DNA of 64,000 nucleotides, from positions 6,026,086-6,090,085 of the forward strand of contig NZ_LT707065.1 in assembly GCF_900156745.1 (NCBI RefSeq), read 5' to 3'. Source of the stretch: Achromobacter sp. MFA1 R4. Lineage in GTDB: Bacteria; Pseudomonadota; Gammaproteobacteria; Burkholderiales; Burkholderiaceae_B. Below are positions 1 through 8,106 of this stretch, in pieces (the stretch's first letter is position 1; each line of letters starts with the position of its first letter). The position numbers and the translations under genes are program-made. The notes under the pieces were generated by a model. That model ran no database searches, was not told where the DNA came from, and worked only from the letters and a program-made list of their open reading frames with translations.

Positions 1-1250
1 TTGTTCCAGTAGCCCAGGAACATGACCGGATCGGGGCGCAATACGCCGATGTTGCCCTCCTGTCCATCGGCCACTTCGACGCCGGCGTCATCCACAATAG
101 CGACGTGGTGACCGGGCGCGGCCCGGCCGATGGCGCCGATGCAGGGGTCAAAGAGCGTCGAGCACGACGACACGATCATGTTGCACTCGGTCTGGCCGTA
201 GAACTCGTTGATGGTCACGCCCAGGACGCGGCGGCCCCAGTCGATGAGTTCCGCGCCCAGCGACTCCCCGCCGCTGGCCACGGAACGCAGCGCGCGCGGC
301 CCGGCCTGGCCGGGCCAGTCGCAGCCGCGCATCATCTTCAGCGCGGTGGGCGGCAGGAAGGTGTGCGTCACGCCGTGGCGGGCCATGAGTTCCAGCGCCG
401 AGGCGCCGTCGAATTTCTCGAAGCGGCGCGCCAGCACGGGCACGCCGTGGTGCCAGGACGGCAGCAGCACGTCCAGCAGCCCGCCGATCCAGGCCCAGTC
501 GGCCGGCGTCCACATCAGGGCGGCGTTTTGCGGGAAGAACTCGTGCGACATCTCGACGCCCGGCAGATGGCCCAGCAGGACGCGATGCGCGTGCAGCGCG
601 CCCTTGGGCTTGCCGGTGGTGCCGGAGGTATAGATGATGACGGCCGGGTCGTCGGCCGCGGTGGGCGCCGGGTCGTAGGCGTCGGATTCCAACGCGAGGC
701 TGCGGTTGAATGGCAATGCATCGACCTGGGCCGGGGCGCCGGAAGCGGCGGACGACGCCTCGGCGCCGTCCTGCCCTTCGCCATCGATGCAATAGATCAC
801 TTTCAGGGCGGGCAGGCTGTCGCGGATCTCGCGCAGCTTGCGGCAGCCGTCCGCGTCGGTCACGAGGGCCGCCGCGCCGCTGTCGGCCAGCCGGTACTGG
901 ATGGCGTCCACCCCGAACAGCGTGAATAGCGGCACCGCGACCGCGCCCAGCTTGTAGGCCGCGACGTGCGCGATCGCCGTTTCCGGCGCCTGCGGCAGGT
1001 AGATGGCCACGCGGTCGCCGCGCCGGATGCCATGGCGCGCCAGGCTGTTGGCCAGCCGGTTGGACTGCGCCTTGATCTCATCGAACGTGTAGCGCGTCTG
1101 CGCGCCGTCGCTCTTTTCGTAGATCAGCGCCAGCCGGCCGCTGCCGTCGGCCCATTTGTCGCACACGTCCACGCCGATGTTGTAGGCGGCGGGCACCTGC
1201 CACTGGAACGTGGACACGAGTTGATCGTAGGAATCTGCGCTGTGCAGCAT
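1..1250 (-). CDS. AMP-forming acyl-CoA synthetase (partial, C-terminus beyond window)
   Basis: Activates a carboxylic acid to its acyl-CoA by way of an acyl-adenylate. The first 416 residues are visible, read leftward from an ATG at 1250. They include the AMP-binding core motif YTSGTTGKPKG, a WTPADWAWIGG stretch and the motif NEFYGQTE, as in the acetyl-/medium-chain acyl-CoA synthetase branch. The end of the adenylation domain and the C-terminal lid, with its catalytic lysine, lie off the window. It is divergent from the TetR gene at 1405 across 154 bp that hold a putative operator. With the SDR and enoyl-CoA hydratase beyond, it probably feeds a branched or cyclic acid into CoA-thioester catabolism. 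The substrate is unknown. Confidence 0.9.
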   Translation of the reverse strand, partial: MLHSADSYDQLVSTFQWQVPAAYNIGVDVCDKWADGSGRLALIYEKSDGAQTRYTFDEIKAQSNRLANSLARHGIRRGDRVAIYLPQAPETAIAHVAAYKLGAVAVPLFTLFGVDAIQYRLADSGAAALVTDADGCRKLREIRDSLPALKVIYCIDGEGQDGAEASSAASGAPAQVDALPFNRSLALESDAYDPAPTAADDPAVIIYTSGTTGKPKGALHAHRVLLGHLPGVEMSHEFFPQNAALMWTPADWAWIGGLLDVLLPSWHHGVPVLARRFEKFDGASALELMARHGVTHTFLPPTALKMMRGCDWPGQAGPRALRSVASGGESLGAELIDWGRRVLGVTINEFYGQTECNMIVSSCSTLFDPCIGAIGRAAPGHHVAIVDDAGVEVADGQEGNIGVLRPDPVMFLGYWN

Positions 1251-1327
1251 GGTCTGTCTCTGGTGTTGTTATGGATGCGGGCCGGCTCCGGCGCGGCGCG
1301 GGGCATATGCGCCGCCTTGCCTGGAAG

Positions 1328-1342
1328 TTGACCCTGGCTCAA
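1328..1342. promoter_or_regulatory. Putative TetR operator A (TTGAC-N5-CTCAA)
   Basis: TTGACCCTGGCTCAA, an imperfect inverted repeat, lies between the divergent acyl-CoA synthetase and TetR genes. A TATTAT -10-like element for the leftward gene abuts it (1347-1342). The same 15-bp architecture occurs at 3024 and 3109. Assignment to the neighbouring TetR protein is inference. Confidence 0.6.
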
Positions 1343-1404
1343 TAATAGGCCCTCGCGCGGCGGCCCGGCAGGCTGGCCGCCCTCTCCTTCCGCTTTCTGC
1401 CTGT

Positions 1405-2130
1405 ATGGAAAAGACCCCACCCGTTCCCATGCGCCGCCCGCCGGCCAGCGCCAAATCCGAGCAACGCATCCGGGACATCCTGCGCGTCGCGCGCCAGGTG
1501 TTTTCCGAAGCCGGCTTCCAGGCGGCGACCACCACCGAGATCGCGCAGCGCCTGGGCGTGTCGGAGGCCACCGTGTTCACGTATTTCGGCGGCAAGCGCG
1601 AACTCTGCGTGCGCGTGATCAGCGACTGGTACGACGAAATCATCGCCAAGGTGGAGGACCACCTGCCGCATATCCACGGCGCGCGCGCCCAACTGCATTA
1701 TCTTGTGCACACGCACCTGCGCCACCTGCTGGCCGAGGGGCCGGGCCTGTGCGCGTTCATTCTTTCCGAGGGCCGTGCGCGCAACGACGACTTCGGCGAG
1801 ATCTACGCCGACCTGCAGCGCCGCTATACCGCGCCGCTGATGCGCATCCTGGCGCAGGGCCAGGCCGACGGCGACATCCGCCAGGACATGCCGCTGCGGC
1901 TGCTGCGGTCGGCGGTCTACGGCCCGATGGAGCATGTGCTGTGGGACGCGATCCTGCGGGGTGCGGGCGCGGACGTGGCCGCCACCGCCGACCATCTGGT
2001 CGGCTTTCTGTGGCAGGCCCTGCAGCCGCCCCGCCGGGACGCCCTGGCGCTGGCGCAGTTTCGCGGTGAAGTCCAGGACGCGCTGCATCGTCTTCAGTCG
2101 TCCGAGAAGAGCGAAGGCGGCACGTACTGA
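1405..2130 (+). CDS. TetR/AcrR family transcriptional regulator
   Basis: 241 residues from the ATG at 1405. The N-terminal helix-turn-helix domain (about residues 17-65) reads ARQVFSEAGF, then TTEIAQRLGVSEATVFTYFG, the classic TetR recognition region. The C-terminal half is the ligand-binding and dimer domain. An in-frame upstream extension to 1249 would run through the promoter and operator and is unlikely. A second Met at residue 9 is possible. Its 3' end overlaps the 3' end of the convergent SDR gene by 37 bp. It probably represses the flanking acyl-CoA genes, with an acyl-CoA as inducer. That is inferred from position and shared operator-like sites. Confidence 0.88.
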   Translation: MEKTPPVPMRRPPASAKSEQRIRDILRVARQVFSEAGFQAATTTEIAQRLGVSEATVFTYFGGKRELCVRVISDWYDEIIAKVEDHLPHIHGARAQLHYLVHTHLRHLLAEGPGLCAFILSEGRARNDDFGEIYADLQRRYTAPLMRILAQGQADGDIRQDMPLRLLRSAVYGPMEHVLWDAILRGAGADVAATADHLVGFLWQALQPPRRDALALAQFRGEVQDALHRLQSSEKSEGGTY

Positions 2131-3005
2131 GGAAAGCCGTTGTAGGTCTCGCTGCGTTCGGCGGGCTGCAGCGTCCAGGAGTGGCGGGCGTTGGGCACGC
2201 CGCCATCGACGCGTATCACGCTCCCATTGATGAACGCCGCCGCGGGCGATAGCAGGAAGACCACGGCCGCAGCCAGTTCGGCCTCGGTGCCGAAGCGCTG
2301 CAGCGGCACCTTGGTCTTCAATTCGCGCAACACGCCGCGGTAGTGTTCGTCGTAGCTGTCCATGCCGCTGGAGGCGATCCACCCCGGCGCCACGGCATTG
2401 ACGCGCACGCCCGCGTGGGCCCATTCGCAGGCGGCGGTCTCGGTCAGGTTCCATACCCCGGCGCGCGCCGCGCCGGAATGCCCCATTCCCGGCATGCCGC
2501 CCCAGATGTCGGCCAGCATGTTGACGATGGCCCCGCCGTGCTGGCGCATATGCTGCGTATAGACCTCGCGCGATACCAGGAAGGTGCCGTGCAGATTGTT
2601 CTGCACCACGGCGTTCCAGCCGTTCAGGCTGATACGGTCCAGCGGCGCGGGAAACTGGCCGCCCGCGCAGTTAAAGAGCCCGTCCACGCCGCCATGCGCG
2701 GCCAGCGCATCGGCGACGGCGGCGCGCACGCCGGCCTCGTCGCGGATGTCGCAGGCGTGCTGGCTGATGCGCCCCGCCGCCTCGGGATAGATGCGGGCGA
2801 TTTCGTCGGCCGCCATCCGCAGCTTGTCGGGATTGCGCCCGACCAGCGCCAGGCGGGCGCCCAGGGACGCGAGTTCGTGCGCGGTGCAGCGGCCCAGGCC
2901 GCTGCCGCCGCCGGTCACCATCACGGTCTTGCCGTCGAACAGTCCCGGCCGGAATACCGATGCATAACGCTGATCGGCGGCAACGCCGCCTGCCTGCTGG
3001 CTCAT
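2094..3005 (-). CDS. Short-chain dehydrogenase/reductase (SDR), AtuB/dienoyl-CoA reductase-like
   Basis: 303 residues. An NAD(P)-binding Rossmann motif TGGGSGLGR lies near residue 33. The Asn (FNCAGG) is followed by an ML-ADIWGG stretch where the Ser/Tyr catalytic block usually lies; the canonical YxxxK is replaced by HSGAARAG. This atypical region is a feature of 2,4-dienoyl-CoA reductase-like and citronellol dehydrogenase (AtuB)-like SDRs. The start at 3005 is chosen because AAGGAG sits 6-7 nt upstream. An in-frame ATG at 3038 would include the operator. It is divergent from the enoyl-CoA hydratase gene. A role in acyclic terpenoid or unsaturated acyl-CoA catabolism is plausible but unproven. 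Confidence 0.85.
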   Translation of the reverse strand: MSQQAGGVAADQRYASVFRPGLFDGKTVMVTGGGSGLGRCTAHELASLGARLALVGRNPDKLRMAADEIARIYPEAAGRISQHACDIRDEAGVRAAVADALAAHGGVDGLFNCAGGQFPAPLDRISLNGWNAVVQNNLHGTFLVSREVYTQHMRQHGGAIVNMLADIWGGMPGMGHSGAARAGVWNLTETAACEWAHAGVRVNAVAPGWIASSGMDSYDEHYRGVLRELKTKVPLQRFGTEAELAAAVVFLLSPAAAFINGSVIRVDGGVPNARHSWTLQPAERSETYNGFPQYVPPSLFSDD

Positions 3006-3023
3006 GTCTCGCTCCTTTTTTTG

Positions 3024-3038
3024 TTGAGCATAACTCAA
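3024..3038. promoter_or_regulatory. Putative TetR operator B (perfect TTGAG-N5-CTCAA)
   Basis: TTGAGCATAACTCAA is a perfect 5-bp inverted repeat with a 5-bp spacer. It ends exactly 18 nt before the SDR start codon and just upstream of its Shine-Dalgarno sequence. It matches sites A and C. Confidence 0.62.
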
Positions 3039-3108
3039 TAACTGGAAAGGAAGGGTCGCCGTTTTGGTCTTTTGCCAATAGAATCAGTCCACCAGATGAC
3101 AGCATTCA

Positions 3109-3123
3109 TTGAGCCACCATCAA
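3109..3123. promoter_or_regulatory. Putative TetR operator C (TTGAG-N5-ATCAA)
   Basis: TTGAGCCACCATCAA ends exactly 18 nt before the enoyl-CoA hydratase ATG at 3142, the same spacing as site B to the SDR start. One mismatch breaks the symmetry. Confidence 0.55.
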
Positions 3124-3141
3124 CAAAACCGGAGACTACTC

Positions 3142-3936
3142 ATGACGCCGAACACCCCCCTGGACGTCGCCCTGGACGGCGCCATCGCCCGGCTGACGCT
3201 GAACCGGCCGGACATGCGCAACGCTTTCGACGATACGCTGATTGCCGCGCTCACGGCGGCGGTCAGGTCGGCCGCGGACGATCCGCAGGTGCGGGTGCTG
3301 TTGCTGACGGGCGCGGGCAAGGCGTTCTGCGCGGGCGGCGACCTGAACTGGATGCGCAAAATGGGCACGCTGACCGCCGCGGACAACCGCCAGGACGCCA
3401 CGCGGCTGGCGGACATGCTGAATGCGGTCTGGACCTGCCCGAAGCCCGTCGTGGCCTGCGTCAACGGCGATGCGTATGCCGGCGGCATGGGCCTGGTGGC
3501 GGCCTGCGACATCGCCGTCGCGGCGGACAGCGCGCATTTCTGCCTGTCGGAAACCCGCCTGGGCCTGCTGCCCGCCACCATCAGCCCCTATGTGATCCGC
3601 GCGATGGGCGAGCGCGCGGCCAACCGCTATTTCCTGACCGCCGAACGATTCGACGCCGCCACCGCGCTGCGGCTCGGTCTGGTCCACGAGGTGGTCCCGG
3701 CGGCGCAGGCGCTCGAGGCCGCCGAAGCCCTTTGCCGCACGCTGTGCGCCAACGGTCCGGGCGCCGTGCAGGCGAGCAAGCGGCTGGTGCGGGACTTTGC
3801 GGGCCAGCCCCTGGACGCCGCCCTGATCGCCGATACGGTCGAACGCATCGCGGCCATCCGCAGCACCGATGAAGCCCGCGAGGGCGTGACGGCGTTCCTG
3901 GAAAAGCGCGAGCCGGCCTGGCGCAGCACCCCGTGA
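3142..3936 (+). CDS. Enoyl-CoA hydratase/isomerase family protein (methylglutaconyl-/isohexenylglutaconyl-CoA hydratase-like)
   Basis: 264 residues with a crotonase fold. The oxyanion-hole segments are FCAGGDLNWM and NGDAYAGGMGLVAACD. The SETRLGLLPATISPYV stretch is typical of methylglutaconyl-CoA hydratases (LiuC/AtuE/AUH branch) rather than of bulk beta-oxidation hydratases. It would add water across a 2-enoyl-CoA. The start at 3142 follows GGAG at 3131-3134; an upstream in-frame TTG at 3109 would overlap the operator. It is divergent from the SDR, and both are likely under the TetR protein. The exact substrate cannot be told from sequence. Confidence 0.88.
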   Translation: MTPNTPLDVALDGAIARLTLNRPDMRNAFDDTLIAALTAAVRSAADDPQVRVLLLTGAGKAFCAGGDLNWMRKMGTLTAADNRQDATRLADMLNAVWTCPKPVVACVNGDAYAGGMGLVAACDIAVAADSAHFCLSETRLGLLPATISPYVIRAMGERAANRYFLTAERFDAATALRLGLVHEVVPAAQALEAAEALCRTLCANGPGAVQASKRLVRDFAGQPLDAALIADTVERIAAIRSTDEAREGVTAFLEKREPAWRSTP

Positions 3937-3999
3937 TCCGCGCCCCGGAGCCGCCGCGCCATTGATGCCATAATCCCGGGCGGATCTTCTGGAAGCCTC

Positions 4000-5277
4000 A
4001 TGCCGCACGTCACACCGCCCGCCTTGCCTCCCCTGAACGCCGAACGCCTGTGGGCACGGGTCGAAACCCTGTCCCGGTTCACCCTGCCCGACGTGCCCTG
4101 GACGCGCCGCGCCTTTTCGCCGCTGTTCGATGACGCGCGCGCCTGGCTGCGCAGCGAGTTCGAGGCCGCCGGCCTGGTCACCCGCCTGGATGCGGGCGGC
4201 AACCTGATCGGCACGCGGGCGGGGCGCGACGCGTCGCGCAAGCCCATCGCCACCGGATCGCATTGCGACACCGTGATGAGCGGCGGCCGCTTCGACGGCA
4301 TCATCGGCGTGCTGGCCGGCATCGAAGTCGCGCACACGATGCAGGAACACGGCATCACGCTCGACCACCCCTTCGAGGTCATTGATTTCCTGTCCGAAGA
4401 ACCCAGCGACTACGGCATCTCGTGCGTGGGCAGCCGCGCGTTGTGCGGCCAGCTCACCGCCGACATGCTGGCCGCGCGCAATCCGCAGGGCGAGACGCTG
4501 GCGCAGGGGATCGCCCGCATCGGCGGCGATCCGGCCGCGCTGGGCGCGCCGCTGCGCCGCGCGGGCGAAACGGCCGCCTTCGTCGAACTGCACATCGAAC
4601 AGGGCCCCGTCCTGGAAAGCCGCAAGCTGCCGATCGGCGTGGTCACCAACATCGTCGGCATCCGCCGCGTGCAGATCGTGGTCGAGGGGCAGCCCGACCA
4701 CGCGGGCACCACGCCCATGGACATCCGCCGCGACGCGCTGGTGGGCGCGGCCCGCATCATCGACGCCGCCCATCGCCAGGCCAGCGCCGCCAGCGGCAAC
4801 CCGCACTACGTGGTCGCCACCGTGGGCCGGCTGTCCCTGACGCCCAACGCGGCCAACGCGGTGCCCGGCCGGGTCGAGATGACGCTGGAAATGCGCAGCG
4901 ACAGCAACGCCGTGCTGGATGCCTTCCCGGAAACCCTGATGGCCGGGGTGGCCGACGACCTGAAGGCGCTGCGCCTGACCGCCGGCTTCACGCAGCTCAG
5001 CCGCGCGCAGCCCACCGACTGTTCGCCGCTGGTCATGGACGCCGTCAAGGCCGCGGCCGACCAACTGGGCTATGCGTCGATGCGCCTGCCCAGCGGCGCC
5101 GGGCACGACGCGGTCTACATGGCGCCCACCGGCCCCATCGGCATGATCTTCATCCCCTGCCTGAACGGCCGCAGCCACTGCCCCGAAGAATGGATCGAAC
5201 CCGCGCAACTGCTGGACGGCACCCGCGTGCTGTACCAGTCGGTGCTGGAACTGGACCGCGCGCTGCGCGGCGCTTGA
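4000..5277 (+). CDS. M20-family amidohydrolase (N-carbamoyl-L-amino acid hydrolase/allantoate amidohydrolase type)
   Basis: 425 residues, the usual length for hydantoinase/carbamoylase-family zinc hydrolases. Likely metal ligands are His88 in TGSHCDTVMSGGRFDG, Asp99, Glu133/Glu134 in DFLSEEPSDYG, and His198 in VELHIEQGP. The C-terminal PSGAGHDA stretch carries the last metal His. It hydrolyses a carbamoyl or ureido group on an amino acid or purine breakdown product, and would be cytoplasmic. Thirteen bases separate it from the thioredoxin-like gene. No hydantoinase or allantoinase gene is nearby, so the substrate stays open. Confidence 0.9.
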   Translation: MPHVTPPALPPLNAERLWARVETLSRFTLPDVPWTRRAFSPLFDDARAWLRSEFEAAGLVTRLDAGGNLIGTRAGRDASRKPIATGSHCDTVMSGGRFDGIIGVLAGIEVAHTMQEHGITLDHPFEVIDFLSEEPSDYGISCVGSRALCGQLTADMLAARNPQGETLAQGIARIGGDPAALGAPLRRAGETAAFVELHIEQGPVLESRKLPIGVVTNIVGIRRVQIVVEGQPDHAGTTPMDIRRDALVGAARIIDAAHRQASAASGNPHYVVATVGRLSLTPNAANAVPGRVEMTLEMRSDSNAVLDAFPETLMAGVADDLKALRLTAGFTQLSRAQPTDCSPLVMDAVKAAADQLGYASMRLPSGAGHDAVYMAPTGPIGMIFIPCLNGRSHCPEEWIEPAQLLDGTRVLYQSVLELDRALRGA

Positions 5278-5290
5278 GGCTCACGACCCC

Positions 5291-5626
5291 ATGGAACAGA
5301 TCGAACTCAACGACAGCACCGCCGACCGCTTTCTGCTGGACGCGCGCGGCCTGTCGCTCATCGTTTTTCACAGCCGCACCTGCGGCACCTGCCGCGTGGC
5401 GCGCGAGCAGCTTCCCGCCGTGGAACTGCCCGTGGAGCGTCTCTGCTGGATCGACGCCGGCGACAACCGCGGCCTGGTCGAGCGCTACGAAGTCTTCCAC
5501 CTGCCCGCCATGTTCGTCGCCCGCGACGGCGCCTTCTACGGACCGGTGCAGTCCACGCTGGCGGAATGGGACCTGCGCCAGCAGATCGGCCTGGCGCTGG
5601 ACAGCTACCCCGCCGAATTGCCGTGA
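5291..5626 (+). CDS. Thioredoxin-fold protein
   Basis: 111 residues with a redox-active pair Cys31-Gly-Thr-Cys34 in FHSRTCGTCRVA, followed by a thioredoxin-like body. The cis-Pro region is YEVFHLPAMFVARDG. There is no signal peptide, so it is probably cytoplasmic. Its TGA overlaps the GTG start of the following EamA transporter, implying translational coupling. The redox partner is unknown. Confidence 0.85.
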   Translation: MEQIELNDSTADRFLLDARGLSLIVFHSRTCGTCRVAREQLPAVELPVERLCWIDAGDNRGLVERYEVFHLPAMFVARDGAFYGPVQSTLAEWDLRQQIGLALDSYPAELP

Positions 5627-6567
5627 GCATCGCCACGGCAACACCGCAGCGCCTGCCCCTGGACGCGCTGGCCACCGGCGCCATGCTGCTGCTGTGCGTG
5701 TGCTGGGGTTTCCAGCAGATCGCCATCAAGCTGGTGGCGGACGACGTGGCCCCGATCATGCAGATCGGATTGCGGTCGACCTTCGCGGCCCTGGTCCTGG
5801 CCGTGGTGGTGTGGCGCGGCGAAGGCCGGCGCGCCTTCACGGACGGCACCATCCTGCCCGGCCTGATCGTGGGCCTGCTGTTCGCCGGTGAATTCCTGTT
5901 CGTGGCCCAGGGCCTGCTCCACACCACGGCCTCGCACATGTCGGTGTTCCTGTACACCGCGCCGATTTTCGCGGCGCTGGGCCTACATTGGCTGCTGCCC
6001 GAAGAGCGCATGAAGCCGCTGCAGTGGCTGGGCGTGGCGATCGCCTTCTGCGGCATCACGGTCGCGTTCCTGGTCAAGGACAGCCAGCCGGCCGCGCCGG
6101 GCGGCGCAGGCAACATGCTGCTGGGCGACGCCATGGGCCTGCTGGCCGGCCTGCTGTGGGGCGCCACGACGGTGGCGATCCGCAAGACCTCGCTGTCCGA
6201 AGCCGCGCCCGCCAAGACCCTGTTCTACCAGATGGCGGTGGCCTCGGTGGGCCTGCTGGCGTTCGCGGCGGCCACTGGCCAGCACGGCATCCGCTACACC
6301 CCGGCGGCGATGCTGAGCGTCGGCTTCCAGTCGGTGGTGGTGGCGCTGTCCAGCTACCTGGCCTGGTTCTGGCTGCTGCGCCGCTATCTCGCGTCGCGCC
6401 TGTCCATCCTGTCGTTCATGACGCCGCTCTTTGGCGTGAGCTTCGGCGTGCTGATCCTGGACGAGCCGCTGGACGCGGGATTCGTGATCGGCGCCGCGAT
6501 GGTGCTGGCGGGGATCACCCTGGTCAACGGCGCGGAAATGGTCAGGCAGTTGCTGCGCCGACGCTAG
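5623..6567 (+). CDS. EamA/DMT-family transporter
   Basis: 314 residues with about ten hydrophobic helices arranged as two EamA repeats, the usual drug/metabolite transporter length. The GTG start at 5623 overlaps the stop of the upstream gene (GTGA). An upstream in-frame start at 5566 would only add non-hydrophobic residues encoded inside the thioredoxin gene. A probable inner-membrane exporter of a small metabolite; substrate unknown. Confidence 0.88.
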   Translation: MSIATATPQRLPLDALATGAMLLLCVCWGFQQIAIKLVADDVAPIMQIGLRSTFAALVLAVVVWRGEGRRAFTDGTILPGLIVGLLFAGEFLFVAQGLLHTTASHMSVFLYTAPIFAALGLHWLLPEERMKPLQWLGVAIAFCGITVAFLVKDSQPAAPGGAGNMLLGDAMGLLAGLLWGATTVAIRKTSLSEAAPAKTLFYQMAVASVGLLAFAAATGQHGIRYTPAAMLSVGFQSVVVALSSYLAWFWLLRRYLASRLSILSFMTPLFGVSFGVLILDEPLDAGFVIGAAMVLAGITLVNGAEMVRQLLRRR

Positions 6568-6610
6568 GCGCGGCACCGCGCGGCGCCTGGCGCCATGGCC
6601 GGTAGCCTCA

Positions 6611-6654
6611 TGGTTATCTCGGCTGGCGCCGAGAATGCCGACCGGATATAACCA
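6611..6654. repeat. Nested inverted repeat upstream of the carotenoid oxygenase gene
   Basis: A perfect 6-bp hairpin (CTCGGC/GCCGAG, 6618-6633, 4-nt loop) is nested inside a 7-bp outer inverted repeat, TGGTTAT (6611-6617) and ATAACCA (6648-6654). It lies 60-100 nt before the ATG at 6715. It could be an operator or a leader structure; no run of T follows, so an intrinsic terminator is less likely. Confidence 0.4.
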
Positions 6655-6714
6655 AGCATCCTTCCCACCGCCCGGCCGGCCGGTCCGGCGCGCGGCCACG
6701 GCGCGGAGCCCCCC

Positions 6715-8106
6715 ATGCAACCCTGGCACAGCGACAACCCGGCGCTTGCGGGCGCCTTTGCCCCCGTCTTCGAGGAACGCGACGACACGGACCTTCCAGT
6801 GGAAGGCGCGCTGCCCGCGGGCCTGTCCGGCGTCTTCATGCGCAACGGTCCCAATCCGCAGTTCGAGCCCGGGCCCGGCTACGCCTACCCCTACGACGGC
6901 ACGGGCATGATCCACGCGCTGTACCTGGACGCCGGCCGGGCGCGCTACCGCAATCGCTGGGTGCTGACGCGTGAACTGCAGGAAGAGCGGGACGCCGGCC
7001 GCCGCCTCTACAACCCCACTTTCGGACCGCCGCCGCAAGCCAACCTGGCCAATACCAACGTGCTGCGCCACGCCGGTCGAATTTATGCGCTGTACGAAGG
7101 CGGATGCCCTTACGTCATCGATGACACGCTGGCGACGCTGGGACCGGACGCGTTCCAGGGCAGGCTTGCCGGCGCCTTCTCCGCGCATCCCAAGGTCGAT
7201 CCGCTGACCGGGGAAATGGTGGCGATCAATTACGACCTCATGGCGGGCACGCTCGAATACCTGCGCCTGGACGCCAGCGGCCAGGTGGACCGCCAGGTGC
7301 GGTTTGCGTCGCCCTGGCCCGCGCTGGTCCACGACATCGGGCTGACCGCCACCCACGCGGTGGCTTTCGTGTGCCCGCTGGTCTTCGACTTCAGCCGCGG
7401 GCCGGCCGCGCCTGCGTGGGAACCGAAGCGCGGCACACAGGTGCTGCTGGTGCCGCGCGACTGCACCGACGCGGCGCAGATCCGGTGGATCGAGGCGGCC
7501 CCCTTCTTCAACTGGCACGTCGCCAACGCCTGCGTGGAGGGCGACACGATCGACGCGGTGATGCCCTGGCACGACGGCTTTGGGTCGGACTCACGCAAGC
7601 GGCTGGAACTGCACCGGCTGCGCATCGACCTTGCCAGCGGGCAGGTCGATGACCAGATGCTGGACGACCAGCCCTGCGAGTTCGGCCGGATCAACGACGC
7701 CTGGCTGGGCCGGCGCGCGCGGTACTGCTATGCCGGCCTGCGCGACCCGCGCCCGGGCGAGACGCCGCAACCGGGCGCCTTCGAGGCCTTTGCCCGCTAC
7801 GACCTGGAAACGGGCGCAAAGACAGTGTTCCGGCTGCCCGCCGGCCAGACCGCGTGCGAACCGGTGTTCGCCGCAAACCCGGCCGCAAACCCGGCCGCCG
7901 CGGACGCCGCGGACGAGGCAAACGGCTATCTCCTGAGCTTCGTGCATGCCGAAAACGACGCGGGCGGGCGATTCATCGTGCTGGACGCCCGCGACCTGGC
8001 CGCCGGCCCGGTCGCGACGATCCGCCTGCCGCGCCGCGTCCCCGCCGGCCTGCATGGGTCATGGATGCCGGCATCGCCCGCGGGTGCGGATCAGGCGCGC
8101 CGCTGA
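6715..8106 (+). CDS. Carotenoid cleavage oxygenase family protein (RPE65/lignostilbene dioxygenase superfamily)
   Basis: 463 residues. All four iron-binding histidines of the beta-propeller family are present: His158 (SAHPKVD), His206 (LVHDIGL), His268 (FNWHVANA) and His447 (LHGSW). The N-terminal NGPNPQFEPG stretch is also family-typical. It would oxidatively cleave a carbon-carbon double bond. No carotenoid biosynthesis gene is nearby, so a stilbene, phenylpropene or other polyene is as likely a substrate as a carotenoid. GGAG 6 nt upstream supports the start. The 3' end overlaps the convergent EamA gene by 16 bp. Confidence 0.9.
   Translation: MQPWHSDNPALAGAFAPVFEERDDTDLPVEGALPAGLSGVFMRNGPNPQFEPGPGYAYPYDGTGMIHALYLDAGRARYRNRWVLTRELQEERDAGRRLYNPTFGPPPQANLANTNVLRHAGRIYALYEGGCPYVIDDTLATLGPDAFQGRLAGAFSAHPKVDPLTGEMVAINYDLMAGTLEYLRLDASGQVDRQVRFASPWPALVHDIGLTATHAVAFVCPLVFDFSRGPAAPAWEPKRGTQVLLVPRDCTDAAQIRWIEAAPFFNWHVANACVEGDTIDAVMPWHDGFGSDSRKRLELHRLRIDLASGQVDDQMLDDQPCEFGRINDAWLGRRARYCYAGLRDPRPGETPQPGAFEAFARYDLETGAKTVFRLPAGQTACEPVFAANPAANPAAADAADEANGYLLSFVHAENDAGGRFIVLDARDLAAGPVATIRLPRRVPAGLHGSWMPASPAGADQARR
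7873..7914 (+). repeat. Adjacent short tandem duplications inside the carotenoid oxygenase gene
   Basis: GCAAACCCGGCC occurs twice (7873-7884, 7885-7896), followed at once by GCCGCGGAC twice (7897-7905, 7906-7914). All are in frame. They encode an Ala/Asn/Pro- and Ala/Asp-rich stretch, probably a surface loop. Confidence 0.85.

Noticed and set aside
2343-3005. Reading the SDR as lacking function because YxxxK is missing
   Set aside because: Dienoyl-CoA reductase-like SDRs naturally deviate in this region, and the frame is intact with a good ribosome-binding site, so it is kept as an active gene rather than a pseudogene.
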